A DNA stretch of 64,000 nucleotides from Trachythela sp. YZ-2020 (lineage: Eukaryota > Cnidaria > Anthozoa > Malacalcyonacea > Clavulariidae): the NCBI GenBank assembly GCA_016169945.1, contig JADLSH010000286.1:1-64000 (forward strand), written 5' to 3'. The notes under the pieces are model-generated. The model made no database searches, had not been told where the DNA came from, and was given only the letters and a program-made list of their open reading frames with translations. Below, in pieces: positions 43,682-53,115 of the stretch; position 1 is the first letter of the stretch; every line of letters starts with the position of its first letter. The translations under genes and the position numbers were made by a program.

Positions 43682-43801
43682 AGACAAGAGTTTGTTCAAT
43701 ATACACCTCTATAATCAATTTAACAGTTGCCCATCCCCCAGATGTCGTTCACAGTCATTACAAATATATATTTTAAAATTCTTTGAAAGCTTTTTCCGCT
43801 T

Positions 43802-43888
43802 GTCAGGTTGGCCGAGCGGTCAAAGGCGCCAGACTTAAGATGTTCTGGTCCACAATTGTGGGCTTGGGTTCGAATCCCACACCTGACA
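43802..43888 (+). tRNA. tRNA-Leu(TAA), intron reduced to 3 nt
   Basis: Anticodon region CCAGACTTAAGATGTTCTGG: 11 nt of the 14-nt intron are gone, leaving ATG, or equivalently a 10-nt anticodon loop. T-stem reads TTGGG, one mismatch. Probably poor as a tRNA. Confidence 0.7.
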
Positions 43889-43971
43889 TTGGCTTTTTTC
43901 GCATTTCCTTTTCATGTTTCCTGTTTTATCTGAGTTGAAAACCTATTGGGATCAAAAATATTTTGTGTGAT

Positions 43972-44043
43972 GCGTTGATGGTGTAATGGTTAGCATTGTT
44001 GCCTTCCAAGCAGAAGATCAGGGTTCGATTCCCGGTCATCGCA
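43972..44043 (+). pseudogene. tRNA-Gly(TCC), degenerate
   Basis: Anticodon-stem 3' strand GCAGA, T-stem CAGGG and acceptor TCATCGC each add a mismatch; same in 45106-45177. Confidence 0.7.
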
Positions 44044-44219
44044 GCGACTTTGTTTACGGTTGGAATGCTTGATTTGGAATATCTGTTACTCTCTTTTTAC
44101 ATGTGTGGTAAAATGCAACTCTTATTCAACTTGTCCTTCCCGAAAACAGGGCAGTTTACAATATAATAGTAAATATTCTTTAGAAAGTTTTGCTAGGATT
44201 CCAATAACTTCCAGGTAAT

Positions 44220-44301
44220 GCTAGCGTGGCCGAGTGGTCTAAAGCACTGGTTTAAGGCGTCGGTCATTACGATTGCGTGGGTTCGAATCCCACCGCTGCC
44301 A
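44220..44301 (+). pseudogene. tRNA-Leu(AAG), degenerate
   Basis: Acceptor GCTAGCG no longer pairs with CGCTGCC; anticodon stem is CTGGT with GTCGG. Anticodon AAG still in the loop. Confidence 0.7.
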
Positions 44302-44435
44302 CTTGTTTCATAATTAGTTCCAAGTTCTCGAGATTTTCCTGTAATTTTAACATGAAAATGAAGAAGTTTTTAATAAAAAGACAGAATAACCGGTATCAAT
44401 TAGGCTATAGATTATCCCTAACTAAAACAGAAAAA

Positions 44436-44521
44436 GGTAGTGTGGCCGAGACGTTGTCTAAGGCGCTGATTTCATGTGCCAGTCATTTCGATGGCGTGGG
44501 TTCGAATCCCACCAATGCCCA
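44436..44521 (+). pseudogene. tRNA-Leu-like relic, class B/G ancestor type
   Basis: 86 nt, GGTAGTG/CAATGCC acceptor, T-arm GTGGG-TTCGAAT-CCCAC fully paired, loop TTCATGT. Less decayed than classes B and G, with mixed features of both. Confidence 0.7.
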
Positions 44522-44743
44522 TTTTCTGGGATTATATATTGACTGATGGTTTGTAATATATTGACTGATGCCTTGTTCGGTTGAATGTGCTATATTTTGA
44601 AGAAATTCGAAACTCCAGTGTGATGCAAGGCTTTCTGTGAACTACCATTAGAAAAATATTCTGACCACATTGCATTGTTTTATAACTAGGCATGAATTTT
44701 ATCCTCTGTGTAGATATGCAAATCCATGTGCATGATTATCCCA

Positions 44744-44815
44744 AGGTTCTGCCGAGACTTGAACTCGGATGCTTGCATTCAAAGTCCAAAGTGCTAACCA
44801 TTACACCACAGAACC
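44744..44815 (-). pseudogene. tRNA-Gln(TTG), stem mutated
   Basis: As 43610-43681. Confidence 0.7.
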
Positions 44816-44935
44816 AGACAAGAGTTTGTTCAATATACACCTCTATAATCAATTTAACAGTTGCCCATCCCCCAGATGTCGTTCACAGTCATTACAAATA
44901 CATTTTTTAAAATTCTTTGAAAGCTTTTTCCGCTT

Positions 44936-45022
44936 GTCAGGTTGGCCGAGCGGTCAAAGGCGCCAGACTTAAGATGTTCTGGTCCACAATTGTGGGCTTG
45001 GGTTCGAATCCCACACCTGACA
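44936..45022 (+). tRNA. tRNA-Leu(TAA), intron reduced to 3 nt
   Basis: As 43802-43888. Confidence 0.7.
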
Positions 45023-45105
45023 TTGGCTTTTTTCGCATTTCCTTTTCATGTTTCCTGTTTTATCTGAGTTGAAAACCTATTGGGATCAAAAATATTTTGT
45101 GTGAT

Positions 45106-45177
45106 GCGTTGATGGTGTAATGGTTAGCATTGTTGCCTTCCAAGCAGAAGATCAGGGTTCGATTCCCGGTCATCGCA
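45106..45177 (+). pseudogene. tRNA-Gly(TCC), degenerate
   Basis: As 43972-44043. Confidence 0.7.
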
Positions 45178-45353
45178 GCGACTTTGTTTACGGTTGGAAT
45201 GCTTGATTTGGAATATCTGTTACTCTCTTTTTACATGTGTGGTAAAATGCAACTCTTATTCAACTTGTCCTTCCCGAAAACAGGGCAGTTTACAATATAA
45301 TAGTAAATATTCTTTAGAAAGTTTTGCTAGGATTCCAATAACTTCCATGTAAT

Positions 45354-45435
45354 GCTAGCGTGGCCGAGTGGTCTAAAGCACTGGTTTAAGGCGCCGGTCA
45401 TTACGATTGCGTGGGTTCCAATCCCACCGCTGCCA
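45354..45435 (+). pseudogene. tRNA-Leu(AAG), degenerate
   Basis: As 44220-44301 with GCCGG in the anticodon stem and T-loop TTCCAAT, which breaks the B box. Confidence 0.7.
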
Positions 45436-45569
45436 CTTGTTTCATAATTAGTTCCAAGTTCTCGAGATTTTCCTGTAATTTTAACATGAAAATGAAGAAG
45501 TTTTTAATAAAAAGACAGAATAACCGGTATCAATTAGGCTATAGATTATCCCTAACTAAAACAGAAAAA

Positions 45570-45655
45570 GGTAGTGTGGCCGAGACGTTGTCTAAGGCGC
45601 TGATTTCATGTGCCAGTCATTTCGATGGCGTGGGTTCGAATCCCACCAATGCCCA
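45570..45655 (+). pseudogene. tRNA-Leu-like relic, class B/G ancestor type
   Basis: As 44436-44521. Confidence 0.7.
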
Positions 45656-45877
45656 TTTTCTGGGATTATATATTGACTGATGGTTTGTAATATATTGACT
45701 GATGCCTTGTTCGGTTGAATGTGCTATATTTTGAAGAAATTCGAAACTCCAGTGTGATGCAAGGCTTTCTGTGAACTACCATTAGAAAAATATTCTGACC
45801 ACATTGCATTGTTTTATAACTAGGCATGAATTTTATCCTCTGTGTAGATATGCAAATCCATGTGCATGATTATCCCA

Positions 45878-45949
45878 AGGTTCTGCCGAGACTTGAACTC
45901 GGATGCTTGCATTCAAAGTCCAAAGTGCTAACCATTACACCACAGAACC
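45878..45949 (-). pseudogene. tRNA-Gln(TTG), stem mutated
   Basis: As 43610-43681. Confidence 0.7.
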
Positions 45950-46069
45950 AGACAAGAGTTTGTTCAATATACACCTCTATAATCAATTTAACAGTTGCCC
46001 ATCCCCCAGATGTCGTTCACAGTCATTACAAATACATTTTTTAAAATTCTTTGAAAGTTTTTTCCGCTT

Positions 46070-46156
46070 GTCAGGTTGGCCGAGCGGTCAAAGGCGCCAG
46101 ACTTAAGATGTTCTGGTCCACAATTGTGGGCGTTGGTTCGAATCCCACACCTGACA
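46070..46156 (+). tRNA. tRNA-Leu(TAA), intron reduced to 3 nt
   Basis: As 43802-43888 but T-stem GTTGG instead of TTGGG. Confidence 0.7.
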
Positions 46157-46310
46157 TTGGCTTTTTTCGCATTTCCTTTTCATGTTTCCTGTTCTATCTG
46201 TGTTGAAAACTCAGTTTTCATTATCCTGTAATTTAATCATGAAAATGAAGAAGTTTTGCATAAAGAGACAGAATAACCGGTATCATTTATGCTGTAGATT
46301 AACAGAAAAA

Positions 46311-46397
46311 GGTAATGTGGCCGAGGACGTGGTCTAAGGCGCTGATTTCATCTGCCAGTCATTTCGATGGCGTGGGTTCGAATCCCTCCAATGCCCA
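46311..46397 (+). pseudogene. tRNA-Leu-like relic, class B
   Basis: As 1396-1482. Last tRNA-like sequence of the array; homology to the B-C spacer stops near 46497. Confidence 0.75.
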
Positions 46398-46763
46398 TTT
46401 TCTGGGATTATATATTGACTGATGCTATGTAATATATTTTTATTATATATTGCCTTGTTCGCTTGAATGTGCTATATTTTGAAGAAATTAGAAACTGTTT
46501 CGATATCGAAGTTAATGATGTGAATGATCTTAATTCCACTAACGTTAGTGTAAGCGAGATCTCCAGTCAAAATCATCCAAATCCTACTGCCAGAGTTAAG
46601 AACCATCATATCCAAATACCCAAACCCCGAAACATTTAATGCCATGTCCCTTTTTACGTAGGAAGAGACATTGTGTAAAGGGATCGAAATTTCCCACTCT
46701 GTTGATTCCCACCGACCTCTGCAGTTTGGCCCGAGTGGTTTTCCATCTCCTTAGAACTTCGCT

Positions 46764-48486
46764 GTGTTCGATGACCATTTTTTCCCATCAATCCCCAGTC
46801 CTCATGTTATTGCCAGAAAGTTGGAATTGGAAGTTCCTGAAATTATGGCTGAAAAGTTAAAAGAGGAAATGGTTACTAACATTGAATTGTGCGGAACTGT
46901 TCAAAACACAGAAGAGTTTCAACAACCAGAGAAAGTGTCCGAAATGGATGAATCCCAAACGGATGAAGAATACAATTACGATAGAAAATCCTCTCTGACC
47001 TTGTTTGTGGATGAGCTGGGGACCAACAACGTTTTGCGTGGGGTAAAGGGACGGTCAGAAGCAGCCAATGGTTGGTGTGCCGAAGTTCCTGGTGACATGC
47101 ACGCAAAGGGTTACTTGTATGAAGTATGCAAGAAAGTAATGACACCTGGCGGCCTGATGCATATATTACGAGATGCCCTTTCGAGACAAAAAATTGTTCC
47201 AGAGATCTTTGGAAAAAAGAAATTTCAGGAACAAAATCTGAACAGAATTGAACAGGCAATCCGTGATACATCTGTTGCATTTGGCATGGCTACATGTATT
47301 GAATTTCAGAAGTCAACATCATTTCCAGATCATGACGAGCTGAAGAAATGTAAAAGGTCAACTGGAGATCATAATGCGATTCTGCTTTCGAAGTTCAAGG
47401 AGTGGGTCAGCGGCGGTAAGCAAGATGCATATTTCCAGTATTATTCCCAAATGTTCACTCTGTTTGGTCCACTACAACAGATGTACATCAATGCAATAAA
47501 GCATGGGAATGGTGTTGCCCGAGAAGCTGTATGGATGATCATGCATCCGCTATTTGCACAATCCAACAAGCGGAATTACAACACCGAAGCGATGGTCCAC
47601 ATTCTGAACTTCACATCTCTTTGGCCTCTTTCAACAAGGGAATTATTGAAGAGAAATTGCTAAATCAGTCTGAATGGCAAATTGGGCCACCACATTGCGT
47701 TAGATGAATGGGTGGAAATGTGTGTAGTCCAACCAATGAAGAACTATTCAACAGGTACAGTAAGTCTGGGCCAGAATTAAAAGCCTTTCGTCTTTTCTAA
47801 GTCAAAAATATACCTTTGGTGCTACCAGTAGTGTTTTCTTATTTCCTACAGAGTCAGTTTTATGTTTAGGTATATGAATTTGTCTTCAATATAATATGGG
47901 ATCTGTGCATGTTTGATCTAGAATAAGTGATTGAAATTACTATAAGTACTTGTCAATGTTGGAGACGTGTGCAATATGCATTCGTACTCCGCATTGACTA
48001 AATTCATTCAACATTTACCATAGAGTACAAAAGTTGGCGTAATTATACACAAAATATGCATTCCCACAGTAGGTTAAAATTTCAATGTTCTTGCATTTTA
48101 TTACAGGTCATACCACTGTTAAGATGCTGCAAAGACTGATGGCTAACGTAGACATCTTTGGCTCGACAAGGAAATGCTTTCAGTCCAGGGAAGCTTTCAA
48201 CGTCCACCCCACAACAAAGCACCACCAGCAAGATCCTTTTCCTGACCAGCTGAAAGCTGTTCTCTTCGTTTTGAAAAAGAAACTTCTCGCACCAGATGTG
48301 ACCAGAAACAAAGTTGAGAAATTTGGAGATCCAAAGAAATCCTACGTATCCATCTCCGACATCGATGCATACGAAACAGGAAAGAAAAAAGTTATGGAAA
48401 ACTTTGGGAGGAAAAAGTTTTCATTGTTTGGAATCATCAGTGAGAAAGACAACAGCAGGGACAATGAAGAAAGTGATTCTGATTAA
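46764..48486 (+). pseudogene. DUF6589-like protein gene, two exons, one stop
   Basis: Exon 1 is open from 46764 (first ATG at 46845; a stop lies at 46752 and the N-terminus appears decayed upstream). It runs to 47754, with one in-frame TAA at 47661-47663 after ELLKRNC; the same frame continues with NGKLGHHIALDEWVEMC. Intron 47755-48106 (ACAG|GTACAG, TTACAG|GT) joins in phase to exon 2 (HTTVKMLQRL), ending at 48486 with an acidic tail. The run WP.STRELLKRN followed by GHHIALDEWVE resembles, from memory, animal and fungal DUF6589 proteins, a family of unknown function frequent in transposon-rich genomes. Family call is inference; the two-exon structure is well supported. Confidence 0.6.
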
Positions 48487-48549
48487 CGTGTTGAATTTAG
48501 ATCACAACCACAAATCTTAAGTAAGGAGAGCAATTTTGACGGAATATGT

Positions 48550-48712
48550 TTACAAACACGAGTTATGACTAGGGTAATAGCCTGCGTTACTGTTTGGATT
48601 AAGGTTTGTAATAGGGTTTACTATTAATTTTGCTGGACATTGAAAATTCCGTGTAAGTAAACCCTAATCCAAACCCTAACGCAGGCTATGACCCTAATTC
48701 GTGCTTGTAGGA
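48550..48712. repeat. Imperfect inverted repeat (hairpin/MITE remnant)
   Basis: The left arm 48571-48622 is the near reverse complement of the right arm 48656-48695 (core TAGCCTGCGTTA...GGATT against AATCC...TAACGCAGGCTA), with a 12-nt interruption in the left arm. Weaker pairing extends outward to about 48550 and 48712. It lies just past the stop of the DUF6589-like gene. Confidence 0.7.
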
Positions 48713-49251
48713 CATGGAATTATTACCAAAAATCATGGGTCCTTATTTTCCGGTCAAAAACAATTGTAGTTTAGGTACTTAATTGCCTATGTTTCCAATT
48801 GGTGGTGCCATAGTTAATGCAATAATGGAATGTAAGTATAGTTTGGAAAACCGGCAAACTTCTAAGAGTTTCACAATTGAACTTCAACTCATGTTGAAGG
48901 CTTTAAATTAGGGAGGAGCGAGGAGCGATTGAAGCCTGATGTTACTATTTGATGGTCGTTTTATTATACAGAAAAAAAAACGTTCACTTGCAGTGAGAGA
49001 ATGTACAAATTTTCATAAGCATGAACAAAAAGATAGAACAATGACTTTTGTCAACCATCTTAACCATACTTATTATCCATTATACAGCAAAACAGACACA
49101 TGGTGGCATAAACTTCTAGTATACACATGCATTTCATTGGCAAGAGGTAGAGAGATTGGGGCCCTGTATATAAAACAGTAGATTAGGGGGATCTTAACAG
49201 AGGACTAACAGTTATTCAATTCATAACACCATATATTAGATATAAATATAC
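48713..49251. other. No recognisable feature
   Basis: AT-rich sequence between the hairpin and the last visible exon of the minus-strand RecQ-like gene. I searched both strands for helicase motif II (DEAH-type) and found none. Confidence 0.5.
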
Positions 49252-51055
49252 TTGCAAATATGAAGTTGTATTCTGGTGTATCAGACAACATGCTGTGCAA
49301 AATAATATACCGATCACTTTGTGGGACTGACGAGTTCAAGTAACAGACATTAAGTCCCTTTGACCTTAATAGATTTACTTGGTCCATCATCAGTGACAAC
49401 AATGGACAGATGACGACAGTGACACCACCAGAAATAAGTGCTGGAACTGAATAGCACACCGATTTCCCTCCACCAGTGGGCAGCACAATCAAACAATTGT
49501 TACCATCTAAAATGGCATTTATTGCCTCCTCTTGTTTGCCTCTGAAATTGTTATGTCCAAAGACATCCTTCAACACAGAAAGCTTTGCATTATTGGTAGG
49601 TTGAGTTGATTCACCATCATGACATGTTTCTGCAATATCTTCTGATGGATGCGAAACTACTGGTGGGGCTGTCACTGCTGGTGCTGAGTGCAAGTGCTGT
49701 GAATGAGATATATAATATTGTTGGTCAACTTACCCATTACAAACTCCCCTAGCAGTGCATGCAATAACACTTCTCTAAAGCAGATACTGAAGGGACACTG
49801 CAATGTGTTAGTATATGGTACAGTTGTGTCAAAAGGATCAACTGAAGTATATCACTCCCATAAGAAAGTACAATATAGAACTGCCTCATTCTTACAATGT
49901 ATCCTCTATTTTTGTCTGATGATAGTCAAATTCATGAACTAAATGCAAGCCCTGGATAAAATTGGGCCTATCAATACGAGGATCTACATACTCTATGATT
50001 TCTAAATTACGCTGGATTGTTACGAAATGTGGTAAATATATTATCCAAACTATATGCCACTGGCTGTCACCACTAAAATACACCAATAAAATAATATCTC
50101 GAACGTGCAGTCCCAGACGAAGGGTCTTCGCTCGAAACGTCGAAGTTCTTATTGTATTTTTCAGGTAGTTTTACACAACAGTCAACCGCCCAATAAAATA
50201 ATAGCATACTCTTGACATGTATACTGAATGATGAATGGACTTGAATATTTAATATTACCTTCTTAACAAAACAACATTCAACAACAACTTTCGTTCCTTG
50301 ATGACAGGGATCCATTGTTCCAAGGGTATACCATGTGTTGAAGCATGCTTTGCCAGCAGACCACTTCACCACGACTTTGCATGCTTTACTTTCTTCTGCG
50401 TAGCTTTTTAAGGCACCTTTGTGTTTCAAAAACATGCCATAATACTTGACGACTTCGGTGGGGTCTTTACCAAACAGCTTCACCATTTTTATTCCTTCGG
50501 TAGGATCAGACATTTCACAAACAACATCGAACCACATATCATTCGAAGTCTAGGGGAAAATATCAATATAAATGCAAATATCTTTCTCATTGACTATTAT
50601 TATTCAAGCGTGGAATTAAATAAATATTCATACACTTACTTTCGATTTTCTTTGGGATAGAAGACAGATGAAATCAAGGATTTCTTGGCCATAAAACTGC
50701 CGCATAGTTTGGGAAGCCATTGTCATGTTCATTTCTGTCGCTTCTTTCTTATGAATGACCCGGTAATATTGACCCAAACCAGTTTTTTCAAAAAATAGGA
50801 GCCTTTTCAAACATTCACTCTCAGGACAAATGACTTTTTTTTTAAAACATCATGGAAGGGTCTAGAAAAATTATCATCGTCTAAAGGTTCACCTGCATGT
50901 GCAGGCGACGCCATGTTGAATGCAGAATTCGCCAGTCGCTTCCTCTTTCTTCGCCTTCCCTTCACCCTCCCCGCGCCCATACCATTTTCCCCCTGGAAAT
51001 CAGCTCGCTTTCTTGAATTCACTTCAAGCGACTGGGGACGAGGCAGAGCATGACA
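49252..51055 (-). pseudogene. RecQ-like helicase gene fragment, three exons
   Basis: Minus strand. Exon a 51055-50640 (acceptor CTTTCAG, donor AAA|GTAAGT), exon b 50549-50259 (CCCTAG, AAG|GTAATA), exon c 49696-49252 (TTCACAG, CAA|GTATAT). Junctions a-b and b-c are both phase 0. Exon c holds FRGKQEEAI (motif 0), PTGGGKS (Walker A, motif I) and VICPLLSLMMDQV (motif Ia), the RecQ-family signature. Motif II and later are not found. Exon a starts with a basic run (KGRRRKRKR, possible nuclear signal). Exon a to b encode about 190 residues I do not recognise (for example MWFDVVCEMSD, KWSAGKACFNTW). A frame change in exon a falls at an A9 run (50835-50843). Incomplete at both ends. Confidence 0.65.
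50110..50150 (+). repeat. Short palindromic repeat motif
   Basis: CGAAGGGTCTTCG is a perfect 5-bp stem with a 3-nt loop, followed by CTCGAAACGTCGAAG. It sits in the 562-bp intron 50258-49697. Similar CGAAGG...CGAAACGTCG strings are, from memory, common in noncoding repeats of marine invertebrates. Confidence 0.35.
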
Positions 51056-51072
51056 CTGAAAGGTTCAAAATT

Positions 51073-51137
51073 AATTCTATCACATGACCGGAGGCATGTG
51101 ATCCCATGAGAAGCACTGCGCACGCGTAGGTTCATTG
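51073..51137 (+). repeat. DIRS left terminal inverted repeat
   Basis: Matches 58979-59045 in inverted orientation, and its first 39 nt match 55766-55804 inverted with one difference. The left end abuts the acceptor of the RecQ-like exon at 51056-51060. Confidence 0.85.
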
Positions 51138-51321
51138 CACGGTTAGCGTTGGTTCAAGACAGACGTGTTTAGAAATTACAGCGAAAATTATTATTTATTT
51201 ATTTTTATATATTCAAGTGGCTTCATTATTTCACCTTAGAGCATCCAACGAAGTTGGTTTCGCTATTTAACCCGCTGCAATTTATTAACCGGGTTAATAT
51301 AGCTCAATTTATGTTGAGATT

Positions 51322-51771
51322 ATGGCCGAGGAAGAACAGCATTCGGCAGCAATTAATGCTAGCGACGACAGTACTAATCCCAGCAGTAGTTCGTTGAATG
51401 ATATGTTCTCCTTGTTACTGGGTGAAATTAAAAATTTGAGTTCTGGAATGGCCGCTTTGCACGAGGGTCGTTCCTCGATAACTAGTGAAGCCGCACAAGA
51501 TGCAGGACATGCCGAGGGAGAGAACAAGGATGATGAAACATGGTTAAACGAAGAGCTTGAAGCACAACAAAATGCTGAACAAGAACCGGACCAGCTGTTG
51601 GTCGATACAAGGTTGAACAAACTGATTACAACACACCAAACAACATCTAAACCTGCTTTATTAACAAGCATAGCTCAAGATCTAGCGGTTGAAGAGAAAA
51701 CTGGTCAAGCGGTAAATGAGGAATTAGCTGCAATTCTCTCGAGTTTACAAGGACTTTGCTGCCCTTTGTAA
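51322..51771 (+). pseudogene. DIRS gag-like ORF
   Basis: 149 residues from ATG 51322. Low-complexity acidic Ser/Asn-rich N-terminus, then LLTSIAQDLAVEEKTGQAVNE around residues 112-132, reminiscent of the N-terminal part of ORF1 in animal DIRS elements. The frame stops at 51769-51771; degenerate gag-like sequence continues in other frames to about 52120 (ITDANKLAKK, then a stop after AGNY). Position directly after the left terminal repeat supports gag. Confidence 0.65.
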
Positions 51772-52126
51772 TATTCATACGCCATTTGAATATGTCTATT
51801 TGGCGATTTGTCGAAGGCCACGAAGGAAATCACGGATGCTAATAAGCTTGCCAAAAAAGTTCGATCAGCTGGTAATTATTAAGCATCAGGTCGTTGTAAT
51901 GGAGGGTACACTTCCTAAGGTTCCAGTCGAAACCGGCGTAGCAAGAACACTTTTTCGACGAGGGTCGGTTTCCCACGACAAAAAACAAGGGAAACACGAG
52001 CCAGTAGCCTCAAAAACCTCGTTGTGTGGAGTAAGTTTAATATCGCCTTTGCCAGTTCCATGTGGGGGTTTAGAAAGACTGCAGAATCAACCCAAATTTT
52101 GTGCAGGGAGATTATAAACTCTTTAT

Positions 52127-52735
52127 TTGCCAGCGTGGCAAAAAATAACAAATGATCATATTATTTTACAATATGTCAAAGTGGTCAAAATCGAATTTAT
52201 AAATAATATACCCCCATCGGCAAGCGAATTTGCTGACGGATCTTGCAGCTGGGAACAGGCAACATTACATAAATGTGTTGCAGAGACTGAAATACAAAAA
52301 TTGGTCTTTTTGGGATTTTTACTCAATTCATTGAGTATGACTGTCTCGCCTACACAGGGAAAAATTAGGGCAACTATTAATTGTTGTATGGAACTACTGC
52401 AGACATTGCAGTCAACTATATTCCAGGTTTCCCAAGTGACAGGTATTTTAGTTTCAAATTTGCCTGGCGTAGAATACGGGCAGCTAGATTATCGTTCTTT
52501 GGAAATTGATAAAATTCGGGCATAAAGAATTTAACGATTGAGATGTGGGAGTGGTGTATAGAACACTCCATATGGATATCAGCAGTGCACATTGCTGGTA
52601 TATCTAACAAGGATGCTGATAAACAATCACGCACATTTCATGACCGGCGTGATTATATGTTGAATAGATCTAATTTGAGTCCATTCTCAGCAAATACCCA
52701 AACTTGAGTATAGTCTTGTTCGCCAGTGGACTTAA
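52127..52735 (+). pseudogene. DIRS reverse transcriptase / RNase H remnant
   Basis: The first ORF (52127-52525) begins WQKITNDHIILQYV, like the start of DIRS RT domains, then jumps to KLVFLGFLLNSL and PGVEYGQLDYRSLE, the end of the RT. The palm with the YADD-type catalytic motif is absent, so an internal deletion removed the core. After 52525 a second frame gives MWEWCIEHSIWISAVHIAG and NKDADKQSR, like the C-terminal part of the RNase H of this group. Confidence 0.75.
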
Positions 52736-53115
52736 CCACCAGTTGGAACAATTTGCTTCTTGGAAGCCAGCCTCCGGTTGCATGGTGGTGGATGCTTTCA
52801 GTCTCAAGTGGAATAGTTTATGTATTTCCACCATTTAGCCTCATCTCCAGGTGTTTACAAAAGATTTGCGCGGAAAAAGCTTCAGGTATAATGGTTGTAC
52901 CGCTGTGGTTAACACGGCCCTGGTTTCCACGCCTGCTTCAGATGTTGTACCAACAACCTTGGAACCTGCGGGCCAAGCCAACACTCCTACAACATCCAGT
53001 CACAAAACAAGTTCATCCTCTACACCAGAAACTTCATCTCCTGGTATATCCAGTCTCCGGAATTCCTTCGCACGATTTAAGCTTCCAGCAGCAATTGCAG
53101 ACTTCATCACTTTGA
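52736..53115 (+). pseudogene. DIRS RT-RNase H to recombinase linker
   Basis: One frame reads NHQLEQFASWKP and VDAFSLKW; another gives FPPFSLISRCLQKI, GIMVVPLWLTRPWFPRLLQM. These strings are typical of the region after RNase H in DIRS polyproteins. The frame changes between them show decay. Confidence 0.7.

Larger units (their letters stand above)
43610..46156. repeat. 1134-bp tRNA sub-array
   Basis: Gln(TTG) copies at 43610, 44744 and 45878 are exactly 1134 bp apart; Leu(TAA) at 43802, 44936 and 46070 likewise. Unit order: Gln(TTG)-, Leu(TAA)+, Gly(TCC)+, Leu(AAG)+, Leu-like relic+. Each class appears once, unlike the 1.93-kb unit, where Leu(TAA)-, Leu-like and Gln-type sequences appear twice. 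Confidence 0.9.
1..46497. repeat. Tandem tRNA gene array, ~1.93-kb unit
   Basis: Successive Leu(TAA) genes start at 3078, 5000, 6928, 8863 and 10796, then again at 13895, 15827, 17761 and 19696, giving a period of 1922-1935 bp. The full unit holds eight tRNA-like sequences: Leu(TAA)+, relic B+, Gln(CTG)-, relic D+, Gly(TCC)+, Leu(AAG)+, relic G+, Gln(TTG)-. Spacers are as conserved as the genes, so the array is homogenised as a whole. It already runs at base 1 and loses homology at about 46497. Insertions interrupt it at 35740-37579 and about 40745-42440. Large tandem tRNA arrays are known in Xenopus and Entamoeba; this gene combination is not one I recognise. Confidence 0.95.

Noticed and set aside
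441..46106. Recurrent ORFs of 60-120 codons across the array
   Set aside because: They overlap tRNA genes on either strand, recur because the unit recurs, often start at non-ATG codons and show no protein features.
46639..46860. Possible THAP-like zinc finger upstream of the DUF6589-like gene
   Set aside because: Only a few scattered Cys/His and a DDHFFP string in shifting frames; too weak.
48939..49181. 80-codon ORF on the plus strand
   Set aside because: No domain, biased by AT-rich sequence, no neighbouring exon.
49896..50072. Candidate extra exon in the RecQ-like gene (acceptor TTTTAG, donor GTAAGA)
   Set aside because: Its phase needs two bases from the previous exon, while exon b ends in phase 0 and joins exon c directly in phase.
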